DNA from: Pseudomonadota bacterium
GTDB lineage: Bacteria > Pseudomonadota > Gammaproteobacteria > Pseudomonadales > Pseudohongiellaceae
Assembly: GCA_027621405.1 (NCBI GenBank)
Contig: JAQCBT010000001.1
Coordinates: 186,001-250,000 of the forward strand
Direction of reading: 5' to 3'
Length of the DNA: 64,000 nt
Shown here: piece after piece, positions 25,527 to 34,863 of the stretch
Layout: each line of letters opens with the position of its first letter
How positions within the stretch are numbered: position 1 is the first letter of the stretch
Notes under the pieces: model-generated
Seen by the model: the letters and a program-made list of their open reading frames with translations, nothing else
Databases searched by the model: none
What the model was told of the DNA's origin: nothing
Made by a program: the position numbers and the translations under genes

Positions 25527-28031
25527 ATGCTACTACCTGCCAATGCCCTCGCCATTTCTCGCTTCCGGATCTGCCGGCCAGTATTGCTGTTGCTGTCCGG
25601 GCTGCTTCCAATTGCGCTGGCGATGCAGGCCAGTGCCGCCGATGATGAGCCGTTTGGCGCCACTGACATGCAGCATGCTGTCAATACCTATTGTCTCGCC
25701 TGCCACAATGATTCCCTGGCAACCGCAGAACTCTCCCTGCAGCAGATCGATTTCAGTCGACCGGGCCTACATGCTGACGTTCTGGAAAGAGTCGTCAAGA
25801 AACTCCGCGCGCACATGATGCCCCCTGCTGGCATGCCGCGGCCGCCCTTCGAACAATATGCAGTGATGACTGGCTGGCTAGAGGCAGAGCTGGATGCTGC
25901 CTGGGCCGCTAACCCGAACCCGGGGCGCGTTACAGCTTTGCATCGCATGAATCGCTATGAGTACAACAATACCATCAACAACTTGTTAGGTTTTGACGTG
26001 GATGTGATGGACCTGCTGCCGGGAGATCCAACGGCCGACGGTAGCTTCGATAACATCGCTGCATCCCTGCCATTCACGACCGCGCACATGGAGCGCTACA
26101 TGTCGGTGGCAAGGGAGGTGACACGGCTGGCGACAGGGTTGCCGCCGCTGGGTCCTACAGTCAGCACCTACGAGACTCCGCTGTATTTGAGCCAGGACTG
26201 GCGTCAGAACGAAGACATGCCTTTCGGTTCCCGGGGTGGCGTGTCGGTTAACCACTATTTCCCAGTGGAAGGGGAGTACAATATCCGGGTTGCCCTGGAA
26301 ACCAACTATCAGGACTACATCAAGGGCCTTGGCTGGGCACAGCTTCTGGAAATACGCCTCGATGGTCGGCTGTTACAGCGCTTCAGTGTCGGCGGTGAGG
26401 CTCCTGGGACACCTGCCCCCTTGAGTTTCAGTGGTACAGGCGAGCCCGGCAGCACCGATTGGGAACAGTACATGTTGTTTGAGGCAGGTGCAGGGCTGGA
26501 AGTGCGCGCCAATGTCAGCGCCGGACCCCATAACATCACGGCTTCCTATGTTCGCCAGCAGGTAGAGGAAGAGGGCATACCGCAACCTCGCCAGGGAGGA
26601 AGGCTGGGCGCAAACGATGAAGCCTACCTCGCCTACCAGAAGGTCCACGCCGTTGAGATAGGAGGCCCCTACCTTGCATCCGGCGACGTCGCCGATTCAC
26701 CAAGCAGGCGCGCCATCTTCAGCTGTTACCCATCGACTGCAGCGGAGGAAGCAGCTTGCGCTACCGAGATACTCAGCAGAATGGCCCGCCAGGCTTATCG
26801 GCGCGCCGTGACAGCAGAAGACACCGCCCTGTTAATTGAGTTCTTCAATACCGGCCGCGAACAGGGTTCCAGTTTCGATGCCGGTATTCAGTTTGCACTG
26901 GAATATCTTCTCTCCGATCCTGAATTCCTGATCCGTGGCTATCGGCAAGCCGATTTGGCTGCAGGAGAGAATTATCGATTGTCTGACAATGAACTCGCCT
27001 CGCGGCTGGCGTTCTTCCTGTGGAGTAGCGCGCCGGATGAAGAACTGTTGCAGCTGGCCGAGCAGGGCACGCTGTCACAGCCAGGCGTGTATAGACAACA
27101 GATTCGCCGCATGCTGGAAGACAGCCGCGGTGTTGAATCCCTGGTTGAAGACTTTGCAGCCCAGTGGTTGAACCTGCGCCGGCTGGACGAGGTCAACATC
27201 AATACCGTGCTGTTCCCCGAATATGATGTCAGCCTGATTGAGGCCTTCGCCCGGGAATCCGAGATGTTCGTTGCGGAAACTATCAGGCAGGACAATAGCA
27301 TCATGGACCTGCTGGGCGCAGACTACACCTTCGTGAACGAGCGACTTGCACGGCACTATGGCATCGAGGATGTTTATGGAAGCCGCTTTCGCAAGGCGGC
27401 AATTCCCGATACGACGAAACGCGGAGGCCTGCTGGGACAGGGTGCCCTGCTTACGGTGACATCCTATCCCGGGCGCACATCGCCGGTGCTGAGGGGTAAG
27501 TGGCTACTGGATAATATGCTGGGTACGCCGCCTCCACCCCCGCCGCCCAATGTACCTATTCTTGCCGAGGCCAGTTCCGGCAGTGCGCCATCGTCGATTC
27601 GCGAGCGCCTGGCCCAGCATCGCTCCGATCCGGTCTGCGCCTCCTGTCATGTGGTCATCGATCCCATTGGTTTCGCCCTGGAGAATTTCGATGTCATCGG
27701 TGCCTGGCGGGATTTCGATGAGGTTGGCAATCCAGTGGATCCCAATGGCAATTACCCCGGCGGCGTGGAATTTGCCGGCTTCGCCGACCTGCGCGACTGG
27801 ATGTTGCAGCGGCCGGACCAGTTTGCCCATACCCTGACGGAGAAGCTCATGACCTACGCGCTCGGTCGCCGGGTGGAATACTACGATCAACCGGTGATTC
27901 GCCAGATAGTGCGAGACGCTGCCGAAGATGACTACCGCTGGTCTGCCATTGTGCTGGGTATAGCAACCAGCCCTTCATTCACCATGAGCCAGGGCGCCGC
28001 AGATTCGACCCTTGCCAATGCGAGCCAATAA
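25527..28031 (+). CDS. DUF1592/1588/1585/1587/1595 multi-domain protein with cytochrome motif
   Basis: The 834-residue exported protein has a signal peptide (about 1-37), a CLACH heme motif at 56-60 and a MPPAGMPRP segment. A DUF1587-like HRMNRYEYNNTINNLLG block, a carbohydrate-binding-like middle part, and the DUF1592/DUF1588 blocks (RLAFFLWSSAPDEELLQLA, CASCHVVIDPIGFALENFD) follow. These domains, first listed in Planctomycetes, occur with a DUF1552 partner in many marine bacteria; function is unknown. A second CxxCH lies in the DUF1588 part. The DUF1552 gene starts 11 bp downstream, so they form an operon. Confidence 0.9.
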   Translation: MLLPANALAISRFRICRPVLLLLSGLLPIALAMQASAADDEPFGATDMQHAVNTYCLACHNDSLATAELSLQQIDFSRPGLHADVLERVVKKLRAHMMPPAGMPRPPFEQYAVMTGWLEAELDAAWAANPNPGRVTALHRMNRYEYNNTINNLLGFDVDVMDLLPGDPTADGSFDNIAASLPFTTAHMERYMSVAREVTRLATGLPPLGPTVSTYETPLYLSQDWRQNEDMPFGSRGGVSVNHYFPVEGEYNIRVALETNYQDYIKGLGWAQLLEIRLDGRLLQRFSVGGEAPGTPAPLSFSGTGEPGSTDWEQYMLFEAGAGLEVRANVSAGPHNITASYVRQQVEEEGIPQPRQGGRLGANDEAYLAYQKVHAVEIGGPYLASGDVADSPSRRAIFSCYPSTAAEEAACATEILSRMARQAYRRAVTAEDTALLIEFFNTGREQGSSFDAGIQFALEYLLSDPEFLIRGYRQADLAAGENYRLSDNELASRLAFFLWSSAPDEELLQLAEQGTLSQPGVYRQQIRRMLEDSRGVESLVEDFAAQWLNLRRLDEVNINTVLFPEYDVSLIEAFARESEMFVAETIRQDNSIMDLLGADYTFVNERLARHYGIEDVYGSRFRKAAIPDTTKRGGLLGQGALLTVTSYPGRTSPVLRGKWLLDNMLGTPPPPPPPNVPILAEASSGSAPSSIRERLAQHRSDPVCASCHVVIDPIGFALENFDVIGAWRDFDEVGNPVDPNGNYPGGVEFAGFADLRDWMLQRPDQFAHTLTEKLMTYALGRRVEYYDQPVIRQIVRDAAEDDYRWSAIVLGIATSPSFTMSQGAADSTLANASQ

Positions 28032-28042
28032 CAGGACGAGCC

Positions 28043-29377
28043 ATGAAGATTAAGCCCATTCAAAGCCCGAACGTGATTACCGGTAAATCGCTCTCCCGCC
28101 GTACCTTGCTCAAGGGCGCAGGAGCCGCCTTGGCGCTGCCCATGCTGGACGCCATGACACCCGCTCTGGCGCAGACAGCACGGCCGGTGCATCGCTTCCA
28201 GACGGTTTATATACCCAATGGCATGGCCATGGAGTATTGGTCACCCGCCAGTAATGGGCCGCAGCTTGAGATCACGCCAGTGCTCGAACCTCTCAGGAAT
28301 TATGCCGGCAAGATGGTGTTTCTGTCCGGGATCAAGGCTAACTGGAATGTGGCCCACGCCGGAGCCGGTGGTTCTTTTCTCACGGGTGTGACCCGTGGAG
28401 GACGCAATGAGACGGAGATCCTGGCAGACGTCTCCATGGATCAACTGTTAGCTAACAAGCTCGGCAGTGAGACCCAACTGGCCTCACTGGAACTGTCCAT
28501 GGATGCGCCGGCCCTGGCGGGTGCCTGCACGGTAAACCTCAGTTGTGTTTACACTCATACCCTGTCCTGGCGTGGTAAGACCGAGCCCCTGCCCACGGAG
28601 CACAACCCTCGAGCCGTGTTCGAAAGACTGTTTGGCGATAGTGGCAGCACTGCACAGGAGGCAAGGGCAACGCGTCTCAGCCAGCAATCCAGCATTCTCG
28701 ATGCCGTGCTGGAGAAGCTGAACAAACTTGAGAGCAGTCTGGGCAGCAGTGACAAGCATCTGGTTAACAGCTATACGGAATCCGTGCGGGATATCGAGCG
28801 TCGCATAGAGAAAGCCGAAGAGCAGATAGAGATGGAACTACCCGCACTGGAGCAACCGGCCGGTGTGCCACCCGTGTTCGAGGACCATATGACCCTGATG
28901 CAGGACCTGCAGGTGCTGGCCCTGCAAACCGATCTTACCCGGGTGATTACCTTCATGATGAGCAAGGAGCAGAGCGCAAGGCCCTATCCCCAGATTGGTG
29001 TACCCGACGCTCACCACCCCCTGAGTCACCATAACAACGACCCCGAATTGATCGAACGCATGTCCAGGATAAACATCCATCACACTACATTGTTCGCAAA
29101 CTACCTCGACAAACTGGCAGCGATTCCCGATGGCGACGGAAGTCTGCTGGATAATATGACCATCCTTTACGGCGGGGGTATTTCCAACAGCACGATCCAT
29201 TCCGGTGTGAACCTGCCGGTGTTGTTGCTGGGTGGCGGTGCCGGCTGGTTGCAGGGTGGGCGACATGTGCACTATGACAACGAGCCCACCATGGCAGACC
29301 TGCATCTGACCCTGCTCGAGAAATTCGGTGTGCACATCGACAAGCTGGGCGGCAGTACGGCTCCCCTGACGGTTTGA
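28043..29377 (+). CDS. DUF1552 family Tat-exported protein
   Basis: The 444-residue protein has a Tat signal (SLSRRTLLKGAGAALALP). The DUF1552 body carries RFQTVYIPNGMAMEYWSP, FLSGIKANWNVAHAGAG, DVSMDQLLANKLG, DAHHPLSHHNNDPE and ILYGGGISNSTIHS. DUF1552 resembles DUF1501/sulfatase-like folds and is regularly paired with DUF1592-type cytochromes, as here (11-bp gap). Tat export suggests a folded, cofactor-bearing protein. Role unknown; joint oxidation or binding of a polymer is speculation. AGGACGAG precedes the ATG. Confidence 0.9.
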   Translation: MKIKPIQSPNVITGKSLSRRTLLKGAGAALALPMLDAMTPALAQTARPVHRFQTVYIPNGMAMEYWSPASNGPQLEITPVLEPLRNYAGKMVFLSGIKANWNVAHAGAGGSFLTGVTRGGRNETEILADVSMDQLLANKLGSETQLASLELSMDAPALAGACTVNLSCVYTHTLSWRGKTEPLPTEHNPRAVFERLFGDSGSTAQEARATRLSQQSSILDAVLEKLNKLESSLGSSDKHLVNSYTESVRDIERRIEKAEEQIEMELPALEQPAGVPPVFEDHMTLMQDLQVLALQTDLTRVITFMMSKEQSARPYPQIGVPDAHHPLSHHNNDPELIERMSRINIHHTTLFANYLDKLAAIPDGDGSLLDNMTILYGGGISNSTIHSGVNLPVLLLGGGAGWLQGGRHVHYDNEPTMADLHLTLLEKFGVHIDKLGGSTAPLTV

Positions 29378-29388
29378 TTTTTCTGACG

Positions 29389-30804
29389 ATGACTGTGCGG
29401 CGAATAGACAAGACAAAGGGAATTCTGCGGCTACTCTGCCCGGTTCTGCTTTCTTTCTTTTTCAGTACTCAGGCACTGGCCCAGAACATGCCCCTGGTTG
29501 TAAGCCTGGCCAAGGAGCAACGCTGGGAGCAGCTTGAGAATTTGCTGCAAGACGGTGTTAATGCCAACGCGATCTATGGGGATGGCACGACTGCATTACA
29601 CTGGGCTTCCTATCACGACAGTGTCGATGCGGTCATGGTCCTGCTCGACTCAGGTGCCGAGGTGAATGCCATCACCGATCTGGGAGTTACACCACTGTGG
29701 CTGGCAGCAGAAAATGGCAGCCTGGCCATAACAGAGCTGTTACTGCAGGCAGGAGCCGATCCCAATGTCAGCCTGCTTTCAGGAGAGAGCATCGTCATGA
29801 CGGCATCCCAGAGTGGTAACGGTGACGTGGTTCGCGCCGTGTTGGCGGCCGGAGGCGATGCCAACGCCGCGGTGACCCGGGAACAGACCGCACTGATGTG
29901 GGCAGCGAATCGTGATCATCACTCGGCGGTTGCAGCCCTGATTGAATTCGGTGCCGATATCCATGCCCGCTCCGAGGTAGCTGAGCACTACACCAAGGCC
30001 GAGAAAGAACAGGACAGTAGCGATGACTACAAGCGCTGGCTGGAGTTCGGCGGCAACAACGCATTGATGTTCGCGGCGCGGGCAGGCAGCCTGCTATCGG
30101 CAAAGCATCTCGTAGCCGCCGGCGCCGACGTAAATTCTCACAATGCCTTCGGCACCAGCCCGCTTATCATGGCGATTCACGGTGGCAATCTCGATCTCGT
30201 CGAATTCCTGATCAACCAGGGAGCCGATGTTGACGATGAGCAGAGCGGTCACACCGCACTGCATGCCGCCGTGCTTCGAGGCAACGTGGAGGCCGTGCGC
30301 ACTCTCATCGACGCCGGGGCAAATCTGGAACTAACTGTGAAGGATTCAACGCCGGTAAGACGCCAGAGTACTGACTACAACTTTCATAACGCACTGATCG
30401 GTGCGACGCCGCTGTGGTTGGCCGCACGTTTCGCGGAGCCAGTCATCATGATGGAATTGCTGGATGCCGGTGCTGATGCATTCACGGTAAACAATGTCAG
30501 TTATCCGGCCCAGAACATGGGTGAGAACTACATCGCCGAGGAGGGAGAGATCTCAATTCTGATGGCGGCCACTGGGATGGGGCACCGGCGCCTGCGAGTG
30601 AGTTGGTGGACGCCCGAGAGGCGTGCCGGGCAACTGGGCAAGTCCGCCGAGGAATTCATTCTCGATGCGGTCACCATTACTGCCCAGGCTGGCGTGAATC
30701 CGGATCTCGTCGATGCCAGCGGACAGACTGCCCTGGCCTTCGCCAGGGCCCGTCGCTATGACTCTGTGGTCGCGTTTCTGGAGGCGATCGGAGCCAGTGA
30801 GTAA
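29389..30804 (+). CDS. Exported ankyrin-repeat protein
   Basis: The 471-residue protein has a signal peptide ending ALA/QN and about nine ankyrin repeats. Clear ones are GTTALHWASYHDSVDAVMVLLDS, GVTPLWLAAENGSLAITELLL, GTSPLIMAIHGGNLDLVEFLI and GHTALHAAVLRGNVEAVRTLI (each cut here to its core by description). The ATG at 29389 begins 11 bp after the DUF1552 stop. The third place in the operon suggests it scaffolds the DUF1592/DUF1552 proteins in the periplasm; this is inference from gene order. Confidence 0.9.
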   Translation: MTVRRIDKTKGILRLLCPVLLSFFFSTQALAQNMPLVVSLAKEQRWEQLENLLQDGVNANAIYGDGTTALHWASYHDSVDAVMVLLDSGAEVNAITDLGVTPLWLAAENGSLAITELLLQAGADPNVSLLSGESIVMTASQSGNGDVVRAVLAAGGDANAAVTREQTALMWAANRDHHSAVAALIEFGADIHARSEVAEHYTKAEKEQDSSDDYKRWLEFGGNNALMFAARAGSLLSAKHLVAAGADVNSHNAFGTSPLIMAIHGGNLDLVEFLINQGADVDDEQSGHTALHAAVLRGNVEAVRTLIDAGANLELTVKDSTPVRRQSTDYNFHNALIGATPLWLAARFAEPVIMMELLDAGADAFTVNNVSYPAQNMGENYIAEEGEISILMAATGMGHRRLRVSWWTPERRAGQLGKSAEEFILDAVTITAQAGVNPDLVDASGQTALAFARARRYDSVVAFLEAIGASE

Positions 30805-30850
30805 TCGCTAAACACATTTTTACCGCTTAAAAGCAATGCAAGGAGTCACC

Positions 30851-31312
30851 ATGTTGAAAGCGTTCTGTGCTGGGTTTGCCAGCTGTGGAGTCATCGTGTT
30901 GGGATTGGCTGCAGGTGCCCAGAGCTCCATGGCCCCCGCGTTCTATATCAGTGCAGGTGACATAGCCCGGGGAATCGAAGAGTCCCTCGGCGACAGACCA
31001 AATATGGGTGTGGGGGCGATCACTACCACTGACGACTGGCGCATCAACATGATTCATCGAACGGCAGCGGCGAATCCAATCGTTCACGAGAGCGGTACGG
31101 AAATTCATTTCATCACCGCTGGGGAAGGTACATTCGTCACCGGGGGTGTGGTGGTGACCGATGCGGACGGTAATCGCACTGTGGAGGGTGGCAAGGCTCA
31201 GATCGTGCGCGAAGGGGATTTCGTGTTGGTGCCCGATGGCACGCCACACTGGTACAGCCGGGTGGATGAGTCCGTGACTTACCTGGAAGTGCGCTTCTAT
31301 CCCAACGACTGA
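30851..31312 (+). CDS. Exported cupin-domain protein
   Basis: The 153-residue product has a signal peptide and a single conserved cupin barrel. Motif 1 is HESGTEIHFITAGEGTFVTG, supplying His, Glu and His. Motif 2 is VLVPDGTPHWYSRV, supplying the last His. These residues would hold one divalent metal. AAGGAG fixes the ATG at 30851; the frame also opens at 30836. It lies 46 bp after the ankyrin gene and before a strong terminator, so it is probably the last gene of the DUF1592/DUF1552 unit. Substrate unknown. Confidence 0.85.
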   Translation: MLKAFCAGFASCGVIVLGLAAGAQSSMAPAFYISAGDIARGIEESLGDRPNMGVGAITTTDDWRINMIHRTAAANPIVHESGTEIHFITAGEGTFVTGGVVVTDADGNRTVEGGKAQIVREGDFVLVPDGTPHWYSRVDESVTYLEVRFYPND

Positions 31313-31333
31313 CCCTTAGCTGTATTGCAAAAG

Positions 31334-31368
31334 AAAAGGCCCGCACATTTCTGTGCGGGCCTTTTTTT
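31334..31368. terminator. Strong bidirectional intrinsic terminator
   Basis: A perfect 14-bp stem (AAAAGGCCCGCACA / TGTGCGGGCCTTTT) with loop TTTC ends in a T tract. It closes the cupin transcript and, on the other strand, the convergent cold-shock gene. Confidence 0.95.
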
Positions 31369-31388
31369 GTTCGCAGGTTCAGATGCGC

Positions 31389-31598
31389 TTAGATAGCTAC
31401 GATGTTAGCTGCCTGAGGGCCTTTCTGTCCGTCAACTACTTCGAACTGCACGCTCTGACCTTCAGCCAAAGACTTGTAGCCTTCGCCGGTGATCGCTGTG
31501 TAGTGAGCGAATACATCGGGGCCACCTTCGCGTTGAATAAAACCGAAGCCTTTGTCTTCGTTAAACCACTTAACAGTTCCGGTAATTTTGTCTGACAT
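31389..31598 (-). CDS. Cold-shock domain protein (CspA family)
   Basis: The 69-residue single-domain OB-fold protein carries both RNA-binding motifs, KGFGFIQ (RNP1) and VFAHYTAI (RNP2), with the start [12 protein letters not shown]. It binds single-stranded RNA/DNA and melts RNA structure. The ATG at 31598 has AGGA nine bases upstream; an in-frame TTG at 31607 is unlikely. The family member (CspA/C/E type, temperature inducibility) cannot be told from the protein alone. Confidence 0.95.
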   Translation of the reverse strand: MSDKITGTVKWFNEDKGFGFIQREGGPDVFAHYTAITGEGYKSLAEGQSVQFEVVDGQKGPQAANIVAI

Positions 31599-31775
31599 AA
31601 AAAACAATCCTGATAAAAAAATAAATTACACCCAATACCTTCACAGGTTGATGGGTTTTGATGCGAGAAAGTGATAAGGCAGTACTTAAAGACGACGTGA
31701 CGAGGTGATACAAATACTTCGAACGAGGGGCATTAAATAGGGCGCTTAGCTTCAAGCTGGGATCAGATTATAGGC
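31599..31775 (-). promoter_or_regulatory. Leader and promoter region of the cold-shock gene
   Basis: About 180 bp upstream of the cold-shock ATG contain no gene and are A/T rich near the start codon. A long 5' leader is usual for cold-shock genes, but I cannot map the transcription start or define a cold box here. Confidence 0.35.
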
Positions 31776-31970
31776 TTATTTCCCCTTAGTCAATGAAATT
31801 TCGGGGGTTTTTCTTCGGTAGAGTAATACTCCGGTCACAATGCCGAGGACCAAAAGCCCCAGGCTGAAGGTGAGTTCCCGGTGGATACCGGCTGGCGTGG
31901 CAACTGGACTTCGAACGACTTTTCCCAGCCCTGGGTGGGGTGGAAGGGCTGGTCCGGTGTCAGCGCTGCA
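31776..31970 (-). pseudogene. Open frame without start codon encoding a C-terminal membrane anchor (remnant or frameshifted tail)
   Basis: A 64-codon minus-strand frame overlaps the last 11 bases of the XRE-regulator gene in another frame and ends in TAA at 31776. It encodes a Pro/Gly-rich stretch, then a membrane helix with basic stop-transfer residues (FSLGLLVLGIVTGVLLYRRK). There is no usable start codon ahead of the helix. It looks like the tail of a membrane protein lost by deletion or separated by frameshift from the upstream XRE gene. Function cannot be assigned. Confidence 0.3.
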
Positions 31971-32592
31971 TCAGAATCGTAGACTCACCCTTCAGGGACA
32001 GGGCCATCTGTAGCACGTGAATGAGCAGCAGCGCCAGCAGGAACAGGGTGTAGTAGACCGGGTAAATCAGTTGATAGGACGCCGTGTCGGTGAAAGGTTC
32101 GGTCCATATGTCGATGCCGATTGCCACGATAAAAAAAGCAGCGGTGATTGCGTAGTAACTCCAGACAAAGGTTATTTTGGCGTGACTAAACAGGTACGCA
32201 AACACCGCTGCGGCAATCGCAATTTGCGATACATAGGAGAGGATGGTCCAGAGGCTTGCTGAACTGTTCCCCGGGCTGAGACTGGCGTAGTAGGCCAACC
32301 ACTGGCTGACCGCCACAAAGAATACGACGATGAAAATGATGAGCTGGGCAGAGCGGTGGTATGCCAGCCGCTGCTGGGTAAGACTGTGTTGGCTTCCCAG
32401 GTCCATTACCTGGTTAGTCTCCTGCAGGGCTTCCACGCTCATACCGAAGAACGAGGCCAGTGTCTTCCAGGAAGCGGTGCTTACACTGTTGCCACTCTCA
32501 ACCCGCTGGATCGTACGCAGGCTGAGGCCGGTAGTATCCGCCAGCTCTTCCTGGGACAGGTTCTTCTTTTGCCGTAGCTTCTTGATGGACAT
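31960..32592 (-). CDS. Membrane-bound XRE-family transcriptional regulator
   Basis: The 210-residue protein has an N-terminal helix-turn-helix (KLRQKKNLSQEELADTTGLSLRTIQRVESG; positions 3-32) and four hydrophobic segments in the C-terminal half (from about residue 85). A DNA-binding domain fixed to the membrane suggests direct membrane-to-DNA signalling. The ATG at 32592 has GGGAG upstream and is preferred over the frame opening at 32661. It is divergent from the pentapeptide-repeat gene, which may be its target. Sensor input is unknown. Confidence 0.85.
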   Translation of the reverse strand: MSIKKLRQKKNLSQEELADTTGLSLRTIQRVESGNSVSTASWKTLASFFGMSVEALQETNQVMDLGSQHSLTQQRLAYHRSAQLIIFIVVFFVAVSQWLAYYASLSPGNSSASLWTILSYVSQIAIAAAVFAYLFSHAKITFVWSYYAITAAFFIVAIGIDIWTEPFTDTASYQLIYPVYYTLFLLALLLIHVLQMALSLKGESTILMQR

Positions 32593-32919
32593 GGCTTTCT
32601 CCCGATTCAGGCTGGAGTTTAGGGTGTTTTTGCAGTGGCGGTTACGCCAGTCGCGCGCCAATTCCCCACTGTAGCGAAAAAAGTTCGATTGTTCTTCAGT
32701 TGACGGGGTAATCGCGCCTGCTTCCTGCCACCGGATCCTGCTCAGTCCACTGCAAGTTTGAATACAGGGAAGAGGAGGGTAAGTGTCACCAATTCAGGGA
32801 AAATCCGGGAGATTATTATTCACCAGGACTATATTTTTCGGTGCACACAATTTAATGTGATTATTGCGTCACGGTATACCCGTCTCCCTCCAGGAGGCAC
32901 CAGCAGGATCGTAGTTCCC
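32593..32919. promoter_or_regulatory. Divergent intergenic region, no gene seen
   Basis: These 327 bp separate the XRE regulator and the pentapeptide-repeat gene. The rightward frame is open from a TTG at 32758, but the sequence between 32758 and 32919 reads as unstructured, basic residues and lacks a good start. The segment probably holds both promoters. No convincing operator palindrome was found. Confidence 0.4.
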
Positions 32920-34791
32920 ATGCTCAGCAACATCTCATTCCCCTCGTCTGACTGTAATTTCGTGGGTTCCCGAAAAGGAGCCAGCGGCAGCATTGAAGAT
33001 CTCAAATCCGTGCCACCGACTCCCAGAGCCTGGGTAAACCCGGCCATGGTATCGTCGGTCATGGACCGCCTCGCCTCCATCCAGCAGCGCCATTCACGGC
33101 ATGACCTGGCGGCCTTGTTGAAGCAGACTCTGTTCGACCCTGCCAATGAGCGGTACCGGGTGGTGTGGTCAAAGAACATGATTACCTGTGCCGGCGTCTC
33201 CAGGATCAAGCGCAAGAACGACGGCGACGACGTCGTACTACATCTGCGGGATGGCGAGGCAGAGCGAGGTGAAAACCCGCGCTTTCAACGCAAGATTCTG
33301 GAAGTGCTCTATGCGAAGGGCGGACGCGGCAGGGAGTCAGTCGAGGACTTCCTGTACCTCATCTTCGTGCATGAGGCGAGTGAGATCCAGCAACGCATGC
33401 AGGACGAAACCCTGATGCCGAACATAAAGTCGGAGATCAGGGCGATCGTGGAGGAGGCCAAGGCCTACTTCGCCCTGCCCCAGGAAAGACAGAAGGCGCT
33501 AAAGCAGCTCTATAAGCTCCTGGACGAAACCCATCCTTTGGGCAGGAGGTTCTACAGCAGCGAACTGGAACTCTTTGAAAGCATCAGGGAAGAAGGCCTG
33601 GGAACCATCGAGGGATTGTTGTCCCTGATCGAGTACGTGGTGCAGACTCCCGACTACCAGAAAGAGTCCAGGATGTACCACGATGACAGGACCCGACTGC
33701 AGCTTGCTCGTAGCCTGTTTGTGGACATTCTGCATGATTTTGCCGGGGGAAGCCGGGCGGACAGGTGGGTGCGCAGGATCGAGCACGCCGGTACCTTCGC
33801 CCAGCGACCGGTCAAGTTCAAGTACACGGAGAATTCTGCGGCCCTGAGCAAGCAGGCCCATGACGTGTTGGTCTCTGCAGCAAGAAACCTTGCCACCCTG
33901 CGCCCGGAAGAGGGGGAGGCTACCGCCCTGCCAGGCAGGAGCAAGAAGAAGGGTGCGATTGAAAGTTTCAACGCTAAAGTCGGACAACTGGATGAGCTGA
34001 AGAAGAAGCTGGAATACGACGAGGTGCTGAGCATTCCCCAGGAACTGCGTGACGTATTGGAAGACAATACGCTCAACAGGCACTTCTCCTGGTTCGATGA
34101 TGTGGGCATCTACCACTCCCTGAATCTCTCCCAGCTCGACCTGCGTGGATTGAATCTCAATTCCGGTGATGACCAGCGTACAACCAATGATCGTGAACGG
34201 GACATTAATCACCAGAAAGACGAGCGCGCCGACCTGCGCGGTGCCCATATCGTGGGCAGTGATATTTCAGGGCGTGCGAATTTTAGCGGCGCACAGCTCG
34301 ACTTCGTGATCGCCTGCTTCTCAGACCTAAGTGAAATCATCTTCACCAGGGCCAAGGCCATCGGTATGGTGTTGTATGGCGCCAACGCCAATGAAGCCCA
34401 GTTCGAACGTGCAAAACTGACCGCCCTCGACGCCCGTGGCATGAGCGCAAATTTTGCCCGCATCCAGATGAAGGAAACCGATATCAACGGCATGAAGGTA
34501 TGGCAGTCCGACGTACCGAACTGGCAACGCGCTTATGTCGATATTTCAAAGAAGCAGATCTCCAAGAGACGCGATGAGGCCGCCAGCCTGAACCGTGATT
34601 CACTCAAGGCCGAGCTCGATTTTCTCGATGATTCATTCCTCGATGAACTGGACGCCATCGAGGATGTGGACACCTACCAGGCCGAGGAAAACTGGATCGA
34701 ACTGCGAGAGGTGGCCGGGCAGCTGGAGTTTCTGAAGGGGCGTGGGGTTGTATTTTACTCGCGTGATTCGAAGCTCGAGTACAGCGACTAG
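32920..34791 (+). CDS. Cytoplasmic protein with C-terminal pentapeptide repeats; N-terminal part unrecognised
   Basis: The 623-residue protein lacks a signal peptide. From the ATG at 32920, residues about 40-300 are helix-rich and charged, with no family I recognise. A coiled-coil-like segment (VGQLDELKKKLEYDE) lies near 355-370. Residues about 403-525 hold A(D/N)LxG-type pentapeptide repeats, such as LDLRGLNLNSG, ADLRGAHIVGSDISGRANF and YGANANEAQFERAKL. These fold as a right-handed quadrilateral beta-helix. A short acidic tail follows. AGGA lies upstream of the ATG, but the true start could be 32758 or a Met near 33046. Divergent XRE regulator. Confidence 0.7.
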   Translation: MLSNISFPSSDCNFVGSRKGASGSIEDLKSVPPTPRAWVNPAMVSSVMDRLASIQQRHSRHDLAALLKQTLFDPANERYRVVWSKNMITCAGVSRIKRKNDGDDVVLHLRDGEAERGENPRFQRKILEVLYAKGGRGRESVEDFLYLIFVHEASEIQQRMQDETLMPNIKSEIRAIVEEAKAYFALPQERQKALKQLYKLLDETHPLGRRFYSSELELFESIREEGLGTIEGLLSLIEYVVQTPDYQKESRMYHDDRTRLQLARSLFVDILHDFAGGSRADRWVRRIEHAGTFAQRPVKFKYTENSAALSKQAHDVLVSAARNLATLRPEEGEATALPGRSKKKGAIESFNAKVGQLDELKKKLEYDEVLSIPQELRDVLEDNTLNRHFSWFDDVGIYHSLNLSQLDLRGLNLNSGDDQRTTNDRERDINHQKDERADLRGAHIVGSDISGRANFSGAQLDFVIACFSDLSEIIFTRAKAIGMVLYGANANEAQFERAKLTALDARGMSANFARIQMKETDINGMKVWQSDVPNWQRAYVDISKKQISKRRDEAASLNRDSLKAELDFLDDSFLDELDAIEDVDTYQAEENWIELREVAGQLEFLKGRGVVFYSRDSKLEYSD

Positions 34792-34863
34792 GCAGCTTGA
34801 TTAGATAAGCAAATTCTTGCTCGAAGCCTGCAGAGGCTTAACTCTTATGAGACTTTGAGAAGT

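Noticed and set aside
32862..32879. CRP-like TGTGA...TCACG in the XRE/pentapeptide intergenic region
   Set aside because: The half-sites are 8 bases apart instead of 6, so it does not fit a CRP site.
33499..34248. 249-codon minus-strand frame inside the pentapeptide-repeat gene
   Set aside because: The plus frame shows repeat periodicity; the minus frame has no recognisable features.
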